64,000 nucleotides of DNA from Collinsella aerofaciens (GCF_963360655.1 NZ_OY725717.1:248001-312000); one strand, 5' to 3'; shown: positions 8,835 through 18,408, counted from the stretch's first letter. Notes: generated by a model not told the origin, from the sequence alone. Program-made: numbers and translations.

Positions 8835-8851
8835 TTGAACAATCCGTTCAA
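8835..8851. promoter_or_regulatory. palindrome TTGAAC-N5-GTTCAA upstream of the flippase gene
   Basis: A perfect 6+6 inverted repeat between the divergent lctP and flippase genes, 26 bases before a TATACT -10-like element (8877-8882). It looks like an operator. The half-site resembles LexA boxes (GAAC/GTTC), but the spacing is N5 rather than N4, so no regulator is assigned. Confidence 0.4.
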
Positions 8852-8910
8852 AAACACGAGCGAACACCGTCGCGTCTATACTAAAGCGCAGCAATAGAAA
8901 GGACTCCGCT

Positions 8911-10491
8911 TTGAGCATCACGCCCCTCGATAGCATTCGCCGCGCCATCGCCCGCCGCAACGGCACCTCCAACCCCGCTGCATCGAGAGACGGCGCCGCG
9001 AAGGCCCAGGGCGGCCGCATCGAGAACGGCCTCTTCCCTGCCTCGCACACTGCCGAGGAACTCGCACGCATCCAAGAGCTGAGTCAGCGCAACGCCGGCG
9101 GGCCCGATAGCAGCCAAGCCACACGTCGCCGGCGCGAACGCGATCGCAAGCCCGGCCCCGTCCGCCGCATGGTCAACGCTTGGTGGAACCGTCTGCTCGG
9201 CGCCGTCTACGGCGGCGGCTTCTCCATGCAGGAAGCGGAATACGAGGAGCACGCCACCAGTCGCGACTATCTTTGGAACACCCTCGGCACCGCCGTGTGG
9301 GGCTTGGCGTTTCCGCTGCTCACCATCGTGTCTACGCAGCTCGTGGGCGCCGAAGAAGCCGGCAAGTTCTCCATCGCCTTTGTCACCGGCACGCTCATCA
9401 TGATCGCGTGCAACTACGGCGTGCGCAATTTCCAGGTCTCGGACATCGACGAAAAGACGTCCTTTGCCTCCTACCAGCTCAACCGCTGGCTTTGCGGAGC
9501 GCTCGCCCTAGGCTGCGGCCTCATGTACAGCAGCGCCCGCGGCTATGACACGCAGATGGCGATGATCGGCCTGGGCGTCTACCTGTATAAGGTCATCGAC
9601 GGCATCGCCGACGTGTACGAAGGCCGCCTGCAGCAGGCCGACAAGCTCTACCTGGCCGGCATGAGCCAAACGCTACGCTCCGTCGGCGTCATCGCGGTCT
9701 TCAGCGTGGCGCTGTTCCTCACGCGCAGCATGCCCATCGCGGCCATGGCCATGGGCATCGCCGCGATCGCCTCGCTCGTGCTGGTCACCGCGCCGCTCGC
9801 CCTGCTCGAGACCGAAAAATCGCGCCGCGTGAGTCTGCGCGAGGTCGGCCACCTGTTTGTCCATTGCGCCCCGCTCTTTGGCGCGCTATTCCTGTTCAAT
9901 CTTATCGAGAGCATGCCCAAGTTTGTGATGGAAGGCACGCTGGCATACAAATATCAGCTGTACTTTAATGCCCTGTTCTTTCCTGCGCAGGCTATTCTGT
10001 TGAGCATTGGATTTGTCTATAAACCGCAGCTCCTGCGCTTGTCGAGCATTTGGGCTAATCCTCGCAAGCGTCGTCGCTTTGACCTGATTATTGTTGCCGT
10101 TATGGCGCTGATCGTGGTCATCACCGGCGTGTGCGCCGCATTTATGACAGGTCCCGGTATTCCCCTCATGAGCTTTATGTACGGTCTCAGCTTTGAGCGC
10201 TACCGTACGCTGGCGCTGCTGATGGTCGTCGCCGGCGGCGTCACCGCGGCCATCGACTTTATCTACGCCATTATCACGGTGCTGCGCCATGCCGGTGACG
10301 TCACCAAGGTCTACCTGATTTGTTTTGCCGTGAGCGTGGTTTTGCCGGTGATTCTGATCAACCTGCTCGGCCTGATGGGCGCCGTCGTGAGTTACCTAGC
10401 CATCATGGCCCTACTGCTGGTACTGTTGATTATCGAGTACGCCCACATCCGCCAACGCATCGAACGCGACCGCAACCCATACGGCGCCTAA
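8911..10491 (+). CDS. polysaccharide/lipid flippase-like membrane protein
   Basis: A 526-residue membrane protein resembling the polysaccharide transporter (Wzx/MATE-like) superfamily that flips lipid-linked glycans. About 100 hydrophilic residues (Arg-rich, RRRRERDRK near residue 75) precede the first helix at SRDYLWNTLGTAVWGLAFPL, and about twelve to fourteen hydrophobic helices follow. The start is a TTG at 8911 with GAAAGGA seven bases ahead; no ATG fits the frame nearby. No glycan cluster surrounds it, so the substrate is unknown. Family call is from the helix pattern and moderate similarity only. Confidence 0.72.
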   Translation: MSITPLDSIRRAIARRNGTSNPAASRDGAAKAQGGRIENGLFPASHTAEELARIQELSQRNAGGPDSSQATRRRRERDRKPGPVRRMVNAWWNRLLGAVYGGGFSMQEAEYEEHATSRDYLWNTLGTAVWGLAFPLLTIVSTQLVGAEEAGKFSIAFVTGTLIMIACNYGVRNFQVSDIDEKTSFASYQLNRWLCGALALGCGLMYSSARGYDTQMAMIGLGVYLYKVIDGIADVYEGRLQQADKLYLAGMSQTLRSVGVIAVFSVALFLTRSMPIAAMAMGIAAIASLVLVTAPLALLETEKSRRVSLREVGHLFVHCAPLFGALFLFNLIESMPKFVMEGTLAYKYQLYFNALFFPAQAILLSIGFVYKPQLLRLSSIWANPRKRRRFDLIIVAVMALIVVITGVCAAFMTGPGIPLMSFMYGLSFERYRTLALLMVVAGGVTAAIDFIYAIITVLRHAGDVTKVYLICFAVSVVLPVILINLLGLMGAVVSYLAIMALLLVLLIIEYAHIRQRIERDRNPYGA

Positions 10492-10571
10492 TTAGCTGCC
10501 CCGGTCACCGAAATTTGCGATGGAATCGCCCCGGCTGGGGTCTCGTTGAAGACAATATGCATCACGTAAAA

Positions 10572-10694
10572 CTAAGTGAGTAGATTTTTACCGAATCCCC
10601 GACCACACCGACAGAGCACAAGTCTGTGACCTGCGGTTTTATTGAGGCAAATATGTTGGGTGCTCGGCATTTCCAAAAAAGTCTACTCACTTAG
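10572..10694. repeat. inverted repeat element (CTAAGTGAGTAGA arms)
   Basis: The left arm CTAAGTGAGTAGATTTTT (10572-10589) pairs with AAAAAAGTCTACTCACTTAG (10675-10694) across about 85 bases. The gap 10492-10808 holds no gene. A second hairpin from GTAGC to GCTAC lies at about 10763-10797. Related GTAGATTTT hairpins occur at 39196-39240. Confidence 0.65.
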
Positions 10695-10808
10695 CCAGCG
10701 GGCACCCAAATGATTATTTAATCCCCGTCCCAGAGAAATCAATTAGCGGGCAGAAGGGCAAAAGTAGCCAAAAAAGCCCCGTCCCAAATTAGCTACCACT
10801 TGCACCGA

Positions 10809-11648
10809 TTATTCGCCCGGGTTGATGTTCGCGTAGAACTCCGCCCCATCATCGAGCCGCAGGATGCCCACGCGACCGAACTCGGAGCCGGTGGCGGCGG
10901 CGCAGTCGATATCGATACGATCGGGCACACCGGCAGTGTCCTCGCCGCCCAAGCGCACGATCTGCCCGCGTCCCGATTCCTCATCGAGCCCCGCCAGACC
11001 ACCGACCTCGCAATAGCGCCCAAGCGATACCGTGGGCGTGTGGCCGCTCACCACGACCGGGCCCTTGCCCTCGGCAGAAAGCAGCCCGGTCGGCACATCC
11101 CAATAGCCGTGACGAATCCATAGCAGGTCATCGGACGACTGCACCGCGAGCATCTGCTGCAGCAGCTCGCGATCGGCACCCACCGCTCCGACGCCGTCGC
11201 CGCAATCGACACCATGCTCAAGCAAAAACGCACGCGCCGCCTCGGTCTGAATGCCGGCGTGCACCAGCAGGTACGGCCGCTCGGCAGTCTCGACCACCGC
11301 GTAGAGCGGCAGCGCGGCCATCCATCGCACGAGCTCCTCGTATGCCTCAAATTCCATGTCGTTGAGTTGCTCGCGCGTCGTCCAGCCACCGTTGATATCC
11401 CAGGTCTCGGCATCGAGCGGATCCTGGCCAATGATGGCATCGAGCATGATCTGCTCGTGATTACCCTTGAGCACGCGGGCGTTGGGCAGCGAGCGCACGA
11501 GCTTAATAACGCCGACCGGATCGGGCCCGCGATCGATCATGTCGCCCAGCACGTACAGTGTGTCGTCGGACGTCAACGAGATCTTAGACAGGGCCTCGTC
11601 AAGCGCACGCACGTGCCCGTGAGCATCAGATGTCACATAGATCGCCAT
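10809..11648 (-). CDS. calcineurin-like metallophosphoesterase
   Basis: A 279-residue protein phosphatase-like metallophosphoesterase. The dinuclear metal-site motifs are DAHGH (residues 8-12), GDMIDRGPDP and GNHEQ, followed by VSGHTPT, the order found in bacterial PPP-type serine/threonine phosphatases and Ap4A-type hydrolases. ATG 11648 is preceded by AAGGAGAGG. It is divergent from the antiporter gene. The natural substrate (phosphoprotein or dinucleotide) cannot be decided from sequence. Confidence 0.88.
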   Translation of the reverse strand: MAIYVTSDAHGHVRALDEALSKISLTSDDTLYVLGDMIDRGPDPVGVIKLVRSLPNARVLKGNHEQIMLDAIIGQDPLDAETWDINGGWTTREQLNDMEFEAYEELVRWMAALPLYAVVETAERPYLLVHAGIQTEAARAFLLEHGVDCGDGVGAVGADRELLQQMLAVQSSDDLLWIRHGYWDVPTGLLSAEGKGPVVVSGHTPTVSLGRYCEVGGLAGLDEESGRGQIVRLGGEDTAGVPDRIDIDCAAATGSEFGRVGILRLDDGAEFYANINPGE

Positions 11649-11901
11649 GGTACGCCTCTCCTTGCATTGCGGCCGAAGCCCGGCGCCGCAACTAAAACTT
11701 CAAGTTGAACTTAAACGTTACCCATTGTACTCCGTTGCAATAAAGCTGGAAAGGGTTTCCGAGCAGAGGCAAAGACGGAAGCCGTCTATGACGATATCGC
11801 GCACGCCCGCAATCCAACCCCATAAACCCACCATCTTTGGGTACAAATAACCGCAGGCAACCGACCGTGCCACGCCAACCACCCAGGAGCGGACACCATC
11901 T

Positions 11902-13503
11902 ATGAACCAGATCCTTCTCTTTATCGGCCTCGTCATCATTTTGTGCCTGACCATCAAACCCGTCGGCAAAAAACTCCCCTTCCCCACCCTGCTCATCTTT
12001 ATCGCGCTCGGCATGCTGTTGGGCGTCAACGGCCCGGCGCATATCGACTTTAGCGACTATGCGCTCACCGAAACCGTCTGCAGCACGGCGCTGCTGTTCA
12101 TCATGTTCTACGGCGGCTTTAACACCAATATCGACCGTGCCAAACCCGTCGCTGTGCCGGCGGTGCTGCTGAGCACGCTCGGCGTCGTCATCACTGCCGG
12201 CATCACCGGCGTGTTCGCCCGCTTCGCGCTGGGGTTCAACTGGATTGACGGCCTGCTGTTGGGATCGGTCGTGGCATCCACCGACGCGGCCAGCGTCTTT
12301 AGCGTGCTGCGCGAGCACAACCTGTCGCTGAGGGGCGGCACCGACTCGCTACTCGAGGTCGAATCGGGCTCCAACGACCCCGTCGCCTACATGCTCACCG
12401 CCGTGCTCGCCACACTCGCGGCCGGCGGCGACATCAACATTCCCGCACTGCTGGCCAAGCAGATTATCCTGGGCGCGGGCCTGGGCCTTGCCATCGGCTG
12501 GGCGGCGGGCCGCCTGATTGAACGCGCGCACGCAACGGCCGAGGGCGCGCAGACCATCTTTTTGTTCGCCGTGGCGATCGTCGCCTACGCACTACCAAGC
12601 TATCTGGGCGGCAACGGCTTTTTGGCTGTATACCTGGCCGGCATTGTGCTGGGTGCGAGCGACATCACTGGCAAGGTCGAGATGGCGCACTTTTTTGACA
12701 CCCTCACCGAGATGGCCGAGATGACCATCTTCTTTTTGCTGGGCCTGCTCGTTACACCCGCACGCCTGCCGCAAATGCTGCTACCGGGCCTGGCACTCAT
12801 GGCGTTTATGCTCTTTGCGAGCCGCCCCATCGCCGTAGGCATGCTGCTGGCGCCGTTTAGGACGAACCCTCGCCAGGTTGCGCTCGTAAGCTGGGCGGGT
12901 CTGCGCGGAGCAGCTTCGGTCGTCTTTAGTCTCTTTGCCGTGGTGGCCGGCGTTCCCGGCGGACACGACCTATTTGACCTGGTGTTTGTGATTGCCGTGT
13001 CGAGCATTGTGGTGCAGGGCTCGCTGCTACCGGCGGTGGCGAAAAAGCTCAATATGATCGACGCGGAAGGCGACGTGCGCCGTACGTTTAACGATTACCG
13101 CGACGAGGACGGCATGTCGTTTGTCAAGTTCAAGGTGGGCGCGGGCCATCCGTTTTCCGGACGCTCGCTCGCCGATATTGGCAGCGCAACGGACATGCTG
13201 GTGGTCTTGGTGCTGCGTGACGGCGCCCATCCGGTGCTGCCCAACGGCGATACCGTGATCCAGGAAGGCGATCTGCTGGTGATGGCCGCCCCAACGTTCG
13301 AAGAGCGTGCCGAGGTTACGCTGCGCGAGGTCACCGTGACACCCCACGGTCGCCTGGCCGGCCAGCGCCTGCGCGATGTGCCGCAAGGCAAGCATCCGTT
13401 TATTGTGGTGATGCTCAAGCGCGAAGGCCAAACGATCATCCCCGATGGCAACACCCTAATATACGCCGGCGACGAAGCCGTCATTGCCACACTGGCGTCG
13501 TAG
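11902..13503 (+). CDS. K+/H+ antiporter with two C-terminal TrkA-C domains
   Basis: A 533-residue CPA1-type cation/proton antiporter resembling NhaP2/CvrA. The first 390 or so residues form about 12-13 membrane helices, including the ion-path segment STDAASVFSVLREHNL and ESGSNDPVAYMLT. Two tandem RCK-C/TrkA-C regulatory domains follow (about residues 405-470 and 475-533), recognised by FSGRSLADIG, EGDLLVMAAP and GRLAGQRLRDV. Start at ATG 11902 with CAGGAG 12 bases upstream, a rather long spacing. The ligand of the TrkA-C domains is not predictable here. Confidence 0.9.
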   Translation: MNQILLFIGLVIILCLTIKPVGKKLPFPTLLIFIALGMLLGVNGPAHIDFSDYALTETVCSTALLFIMFYGGFNTNIDRAKPVAVPAVLLSTLGVVITAGITGVFARFALGFNWIDGLLLGSVVASTDAASVFSVLREHNLSLRGGTDSLLEVESGSNDPVAYMLTAVLATLAAGGDINIPALLAKQIILGAGLGLAIGWAAGRLIERAHATAEGAQTIFLFAVAIVAYALPSYLGGNGFLAVYLAGIVLGASDITGKVEMAHFFDTLTEMAEMTIFFLLGLLVTPARLPQMLLPGLALMAFMLFASRPIAVGMLLAPFRTNPRQVALVSWAGLRGAASVVFSLFAVVAGVPGGHDLFDLVFVIAVSSIVVQGSLLPAVAKKLNMIDAEGDVRRTFNDYRDEDGMSFVKFKVGAGHPFSGRSLADIGSATDMLVVLVLRDGAHPVLPNGDTVIQEGDLLVMAAPTFEERAEVTLREVTVTPHGRLAGQRLRDVPQGKHPFIVVMLKREGQTIIPDGNTLIYAGDEAVIATLAS

Positions 13504-13517
13504 TGACCAGGAGGTAG

Positions 13518-14195
13518 CTAATTTGAGACGGCCTTCTTTCTAATTTCTTTTAGTAAGCCTTTTTTAAACGCAGTACTACCACCAAAAAACTTCTGGTCAG
13601 TATTAGTCTGCTTATTCGCCTGATATTTCAGACTCGTAAACTCAATGGTACAGATATAGTCCGCGGCCTGAGCCAAATAGTAATCCGATGAAGTTGTCGG
13701 CTTATAGATAACTGCATTTTTAGCCAAAGCGTAATCGATTGCCTTGTGAAGCGCACTCGAAACCGAACCCTGTCCCCCATCGTAGTAAATCTTTACAGCA
13801 TCAAACTGCTGAAACCAACTCAAATTGTCGAATATGAAATCGATGATTTCACGCCGCATTGCATCAGCAATCTGTTTAAGAGTTCGGTACCGATGCGTCT
13901 TGAATACAAACACCTTGTACGAGATGGGCAAATGTCAAAACATAACTCGAAATAGTGAAAACAGCCTTTTTCTCTCACTGATGTCCAAGTCCTTGAACTG
14001 ATCTTTTCCATTCATGAGAGGAGAAGCATGGAACGGAAGAAGCGGCAATCCGCTTTCGGCTACCGCCCTTTCATATTTCTCTATTCCCTCAGCAATGGGA
14101 ATATCTTGTTCATGAAAAACAAAGGCCACAAGATAGTATCTTTCACGAAGATCATCGCTTCCAGATTCATCAATAAAGATACTCAGCTCTCGCAT
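13518..14195 (-). pseudogene. DUF3800 domain protein interrupted by in-frame TGA
   Basis: The leftward frame starts at ATG 14195 (MRELSIFIDESGSDD, AAGGAT upstream) and stops at a TGA at 13937-13935. The same frame then continues without a shift as HLPISYKVFVFKTHRYRT to a stop at 13518, giving a 225-codon DUF3800 protein if the TGA is ignored. DUF3800 proteins have an RNase H-like DESG motif and are common in mobile and defence regions; their activity is unknown. Base composition is clearly more AT-rich than the neighbours, which suggests transfer. The single nonsense codon could be recent decay or a sequencing error. Confidence 0.75.
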
Positions 14196-14205
14196 GGGCA
14201 ATCCT

Positions 14206-14236
14206 TAATAAAAAAGCCGGGGAAAACGTCCCCGGC
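14206..14236 (-). terminator. intrinsic terminator at the end of the BREX operon
   Basis: Read leftward, GCCGGGGACGTTTTCCCCGGC folds into a strong hairpin followed by TTTTTTATT. It lies about 115 bases beyond the stop of the last small gene and marks the likely end of the defence transcript. Confidence 0.85.
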
Positions 14237-14350
14237 ACTTGGAAGCCCTCTCTTAAGAGATGACCACCTAATTTATACCATGAAATTGGACGTATGTTCA
14301 AGCTTGAGTATAAAATACAAACATATGTTCGTCAATAGCAAAGATGGCAA

Positions 14351-14548
14351 TCATTCAGCGTCATCGTCAACGGCAAAGTCGCGGAGGTTGAGGCCTTCGC
14401 GTTCGGCTCGGGCTAGGAGCTCTTGCGGCAACTCGTCCTCGATATCCATCACGTCGAGCATGGCGGCCGGAAAGCCCACGCCGGCTGCACTCCCCGCACG
14501 GTCGAGCAGGCTCTCGCGTAGCTGATCTGCGTCAACTTCGATCTTCAT
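14351..14548 (-). CDS. small acidic protein at the 3' end of the BREX operon
   Basis: A 65-residue protein that I do not recognise, starting MKIEVDADQLRESLLDRAG and ending in an acidic tail (AVDDDAE). It has a strong AGGAGG ribosome site and lies 27 bases after the preceding 454-residue gene, so translation from the same message is likely. It has no membrane segment or cysteine. Its position as the last gene before the operon terminator makes it a candidate accessory or regulatory partner of BREX, by context only. Confidence 0.6.
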   Translation of the reverse strand: MKIEVDADQLRESLLDRAGSAAGVGFPAAMLDVMDIEDELPQELLARAEREGLNLRDFAVDDDAE

Positions 14549-14575
14549 GGTGAAACCTCCTATCGAGCCAAGCCC

Positions 14576-15940
14576 CTACTCACCAGCACCGAGCGCGTCA
14601 ACAGCAGCAACAAAAGCCGCAACCTGCTTGTCGTCCATCTGTGCAGCCAAACGCCCCACGGGCTCATCGTAGGCGAACTGCACCTTATCGATAAAGCAAT
14701 CCCAAGCACGCTCATCCACACGCACGGCGGCCTCGCAATACTGGCCGAGCTTTTTGAGTCCATACCAAAACGCATTCACATGACGCGCGGGGTCCTCGTC
14801 CAGCACACCATCATAGCGGCGCCCGTTAAACTCCCGCATACGCGCCACGGCGACCTCGAGCGAATCGCCGCCATCAGCCGAAGCCTCGTCCACAAGCTCG
14901 GGAATCGGAACCTCGCGCTGAACATTATGCCTGGTAACACCGTCATACTCGCCCACTAGCACGTCTTCGTCAAGCCGAGAATCGTAATCGAAATAGCTCA
15001 AGCCACTGCAAACCCCATGCGACGAGCCCGTACCAAACGCACAGAACAACCCGCCGTCGGCAACAACGCGACGGTAGGTCTCAAACGACTTCTTAACCTG
15101 AGCAAGCAACTCGGAAAGCTCCCCAGCATCGCACGCCGTCTCGCACGCAACGCACGCAGACTCGGGCAACGATACCGGCTCCACCGTGCTCCCCGCAACG
15201 CGGGCGGCGCGCTCGGCCCGATACGCCTGCGCCGCCAAGCGCGCTCGCTGCGCAGCGCCGCGCACGTTGGTAAGCTCGCGCTCCAACGCCACGTCGCCAG
15301 CAACATCACCGACCACGTTGTCCACAAACCCGTCAGCGCGCTGCGGGCCAGTCGCACTCAGCTCAGACTCAAACGTCGCTATGATCATGCCCGCAAGGTC
15401 CGTCGCATCGGCGGCACAACGCATCTGCTCCAGCTGCGTACATAGCAGGTCTGCGTCCAAAGGCACAGCATCCACAACGTGCACGTCACCCAAACGTGCC
15501 ACGTCCTGCAGCACTAAAGCGCTGGCCGCATCGTACGCCGCGCGCACCTTGTCCGCCGTATTCGCACGTAGCTTTACCTCGATAAACGCAAGTGTCTGCT
15601 CCAGACGCGTCAGCAGCCCGGCCTTGTCCTCCATGCGCAAAAAGGCAGCATAGCGGCGCTCCATCCGTAGCGGTCCAACAATGCCCACCTGCTTGCGAGC
15701 GCGTGCAAGCGCGGCGCCCTCAACACGGCGAACATACCCGTCAACAGCCCGCACGGCAGACTCGCGCGCAGCGTGCTCGGAAGCCTCGACGCCCCTAAGC
15801 ACACCCAACAGCCCGCGGGAGCGCGCCTTGCGCACCAGCTCCCCGCGATCGCACTGCTCAAGCGCCGTCTGACGCTTGCCTACCGATTCAAAGCCAAACA
15901 GCTCGTCGAGCAGCTCGCCAACAGAACGCTCGCCCGCCAT
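14576..15940 (-). CDS. unrecognised 454-residue protein downstream of brxL
   Basis: A soluble protein of 454 residues with no family I can name. The first two thirds are rich in Ala, Arg and Glu and probably helical. A cysteine cluster CVACETACDAGEL near residue 265 could bind metal or form disulfides. The C-terminal third has FGTGSSHGVCSGLSYFDYDSR and HVNAFWYGLKKLGQYCE, which look like a compact fold. ATG 15940 is preceded by AGGAGG, and the gene begins about 75 bases after the brxL stop in the same direction. It is not one of the six core BREX type 1 genes, so it is likely an accessory gene of this operon. Confidence 0.65.
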   Translation of the reverse strand: MAGERSVGELLDELFGFESVGKRQTALEQCDRGELVRKARSRGLLGVLRGVEASEHAARESAVRAVDGYVRRVEGAALARARKQVGIVGPLRMERRYAAFLRMEDKAGLLTRLEQTLAFIEVKLRANTADKVRAAYDAASALVLQDVARLGDVHVVDAVPLDADLLCTQLEQMRCAADATDLAGMIIATFESELSATGPQRADGFVDNVVGDVAGDVALERELTNVRGAAQRARLAAQAYRAERAARVAGSTVEPVSLPESACVACETACDAGELSELLAQVKKSFETYRRVVADGGLFCAFGTGSSHGVCSGLSYFDYDSRLDEDVLVGEYDGVTRHNVQREVPIPELVDEASADGGDSLEVAVARMREFNGRRYDGVLDEDPARHVNAFWYGLKKLGQYCEAAVRVDERAWDCFIDKVQFAYDEPVGRLAAQMDDKQVAAFVAAVDALGAGE

Positions 15941-16015
15941 GGCAAGGCCTCCTCACGCACTACGCACCAACATGTACGCGGGCCCACGCGCACGCAAGCC
16001 CGCTCGCCCGCACTC

Positions 16016-18397
16016 CTACAGATCCAGCGCCTTCTTCGCGGCGTCTACCGGGTCGCCATCCATGTAGAACACCGGACTCAAGCCCGAAATAATCTCGGAC
16101 GAAACACTCTGCAAACCCGCAATAGCACTCAGCGGCAAAATCACACGCTTGGCGCCGGCGTTTTTGGCCACGCGCATGATGTCCTCGAGCCCACGAATCT
16201 CGTCCATGGAGCCCGACATGCGCAAGATTCCCGGAATCGCCAGTGCGGGCATCACCGGGCGGTTGCACGCCGCGGAGCAAAGTCCCACAAACTCGGCGAG
16301 CGAGACTTCCTCGGACAGGCCCTTGCTCTGCAGGTCGTTGTAGAACAGCAGGTAATCCTTGGAGCCAATGTGCATGCCCGGCGCCACGCGGTTCGCCAGG
16401 TTCACAAAGTTGTCGAACGCGGCCTCCAGCGTATCGCGCACCGGCTTGTTAAAGGCCACGCCCTCGTGCTTAAACTTGCACTCGCCGGCAACGGCCTTGT
16501 TCTCCAGCTTGTACACGGCAACCTCGCCGCCCTGCGATCTGCCCACGCCAAACACGTGGCCGGACAGCAGTGGCCCGTCGGGAATCAGCGTGTCCTCGCT
16601 CTGCTCGGGCACGCGCACCACGTGCACGTCCTGCGGGTTGTCGGCATCCATATAGCCCAGGTTGACGTCGATAAACTCAACGCCCGCCATAATCTTGAGC
16701 TGCTCCTTTACGCGGCGACGGCCCTCGATGGCGTAATCCAACAGCCAGCGCACGTCGTCCTTGTCCATGGCCTCGTCGGGGAACAGCAGCTTTGCAAGGC
16801 CACTAAAGGTCTTGCGCACGGCGATCTCGTCACGCTTGTTAAAGTCGCTGTTAAAGCGGAAGTAACGGTCGATATGGTGCGTAAAGTCCTTGCGGCGCAT
16901 CTCCTTGCAAAACTCCGACAGGCAGTCGGTGATCAGGCCATAATGCCCGGTCAGCAGGCTCGAGCGCATCTTGGGAATCTCCCAGCCCGGCAGGTAATAG
17001 TGGATACGGTCGAAGAAGGCCGAATCGTTGTTAAACTCTGGCGGGAACGGATCAAACAGGTGCGTGGTCTTAAGGACGTTTTGCACGGTGTCGTTGATGT
17101 TGCCCTCAAAGACCATGGAGGCATCGGCGTTGATCTGGTCGCGGCCGCGCGCGTAGCTGCCACTCGCCATATAGTCCTTCATGATCTGCACGGCATTGGC
17201 GTCCTTAAAGCGCATGCCGGCGACCTCATCGAACGTCACGCAGTCCCAATGGCCCACCAAGCCCACGCGATCGGCGCGCATGGAGTTCATACGGCCGAAC
17301 AGGTTGGCCGTGGTGGTCTGACCGCCCGAAAGCAAGATGGCGTAGGGCGAGACCTCTTTGTAGATATGGCTCTTGCCGGTGCCGCGGGGACCCAGCTCGC
17401 ACAGGTTATAGTTGCGCTCGATGAGCGGCACCATACGCTCGATAAAGTGGAGGCGCTCTTTCTCGGAAAGCTCGCTGGGTTCGTAGCCAGCCGAGCGCAG
17501 CAGCATATTGAGCCACTCGTCGCGCGTAAAGTACTGGCGCTCGTCGATCATGGCATCCAGGTCCAGATTGGGCATCTGGATGGGCGTGAGCGACGCCACG
17601 CTAAACGGAGAGTCCTCGGGTCCGCGCTTTTTGCGCTTGGCCTTGGAGCGGCGCGGCGCATCGTCGCCAAAGACCTCCATGCCAAACTCGTCTTCCTCAT
17701 CCACGGGATGACGGTACTCGATGCTCATAATGCACCAAATGCCACCCTGCAGAATCTTGGAATAGTCGCGCACGTACTCGGCCGGCATTACAAACGGCTC
17801 AATAGTCAGATTGGCAAACGACGCCACGTAGATATCTTTGTACTCGTCGAGCTTGGCCGTCACCTTGTCGATGATGGTAAAACGACCCAGCTCGCGAATC
17901 TTGGACTTAATGCGCTCGGACTCATCGGGGCGCACGTAGTTATCGGTGAGGATCCTGCGGATGCGCTCCAAACCCTCTGCCACGGCATCCTCGTCGTCGG
18001 TCGAGCAGTACATGCCCAGCAGATACTCCAGTACAAAGGTGGGCACGTTGGCGCCGCGCTTCATAAGGGCCGTCAGGTCTTTGCGCACGATCTTGCCAGC
18101 AAAGTGCTCGAGCAGCTTGCCGTCCAGCCCATCCATGTCGTAGCCGTCGTCCTCGGGGGCCTCGTCCACGGCCTGGTCATAGCCATCGGTCGAGGATTCG
18201 TCCTCGGCGGGCGCCGCAACCTCATCGGGTACCGCGGCCACCGTCGGCTCCGGGGCAGGCGCGGCAGCCACGGCCTCTGCGGCAGTCTCAGCCTCCGGGG
18301 CGAGCACGGCCTCCTCTGCAGACACCGCAACCTGCACCGGCGCATTCACATCAATCGAGGGAACTTCCCACAGATTGTCGTCATTGCTATCAAACAT
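16016..18397 (-). CDS. brxL: BREX system AAA+/Lon-like protein BrxL
   Basis: A 793-residue BrxL, one of the core proteins of BREX type 1 phage defence. The family region begins at about residue 88 (DGLDGKLLEHFAGKIVRKDLT, then GANVPTFVLEYLLGMYC). It contains Walker A GPRGTGKS at 336-343, followed by YAILLSGGQTTTANLFG and a Lon-like C-terminal region (VILPLSAIAGLQSVSSEI). Known BrxL proteins form DNA-binding, MCM-like AAA+ rings. Residues 1 to about 87 are an unusual acidic Ala/Glu/Pro-rich extension. ATG 18397 has TAGGAG upstream and lies 11 bases after the pglZ stop. Confidence 0.93.
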   Translation of the reverse strand: MFDSNDDNLWEVPSIDVNAPVQVAVSAEEAVLAPEAETAAEAVAAAPAPEPTVAAVPDEVAAPAEDESSTDGYDQAVDEAPEDDGYDMDGLDGKLLEHFAGKIVRKDLTALMKRGANVPTFVLEYLLGMYCSTDDEDAVAEGLERIRRILTDNYVRPDESERIKSKIRELGRFTIIDKVTAKLDEYKDIYVASFANLTIEPFVMPAEYVRDYSKILQGGIWCIMSIEYRHPVDEEDEFGMEVFGDDAPRRSKAKRKKRGPEDSPFSVASLTPIQMPNLDLDAMIDERQYFTRDEWLNMLLRSAGYEPSELSEKERLHFIERMVPLIERNYNLCELGPRGTGKSHIYKEVSPYAILLSGGQTTTANLFGRMNSMRADRVGLVGHWDCVTFDEVAGMRFKDANAVQIMKDYMASGSYARGRDQINADASMVFEGNINDTVQNVLKTTHLFDPFPPEFNNDSAFFDRIHYYLPGWEIPKMRSSLLTGHYGLITDCLSEFCKEMRRKDFTHHIDRYFRFNSDFNKRDEIAVRKTFSGLAKLLFPDEAMDKDDVRWLLDYAIEGRRRVKEQLKIMAGVEFIDVNLGYMDADNPQDVHVVRVPEQSEDTLIPDGPLLSGHVFGVGRSQGGEVAVYKLENKAVAGECKFKHEGVAFNKPVRDTLEAAFDNFVNLANRVAPGMHIGSKDYLLFYNDLQSKGLSEEVSLAEFVGLCSAACNRPVMPALAIPGILRMSGSMDEIRGLEDIMRVAKNAGAKRVILPLSAIAGLQSVSSEIISGLSPVFYMDGDPVDAAKKALDL

Positions 18398-18408
18398 AGG
18401 GCACACTC

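Noticed and set aside
8835-8851. LexA (SOS) box at TTGAAC-N5-GTTCAA
   Set aside because: Gram-positive LexA sites have GAAC-N4-GTTC; the spacing here is one base longer, so it is kept only as an unassigned palindrome.
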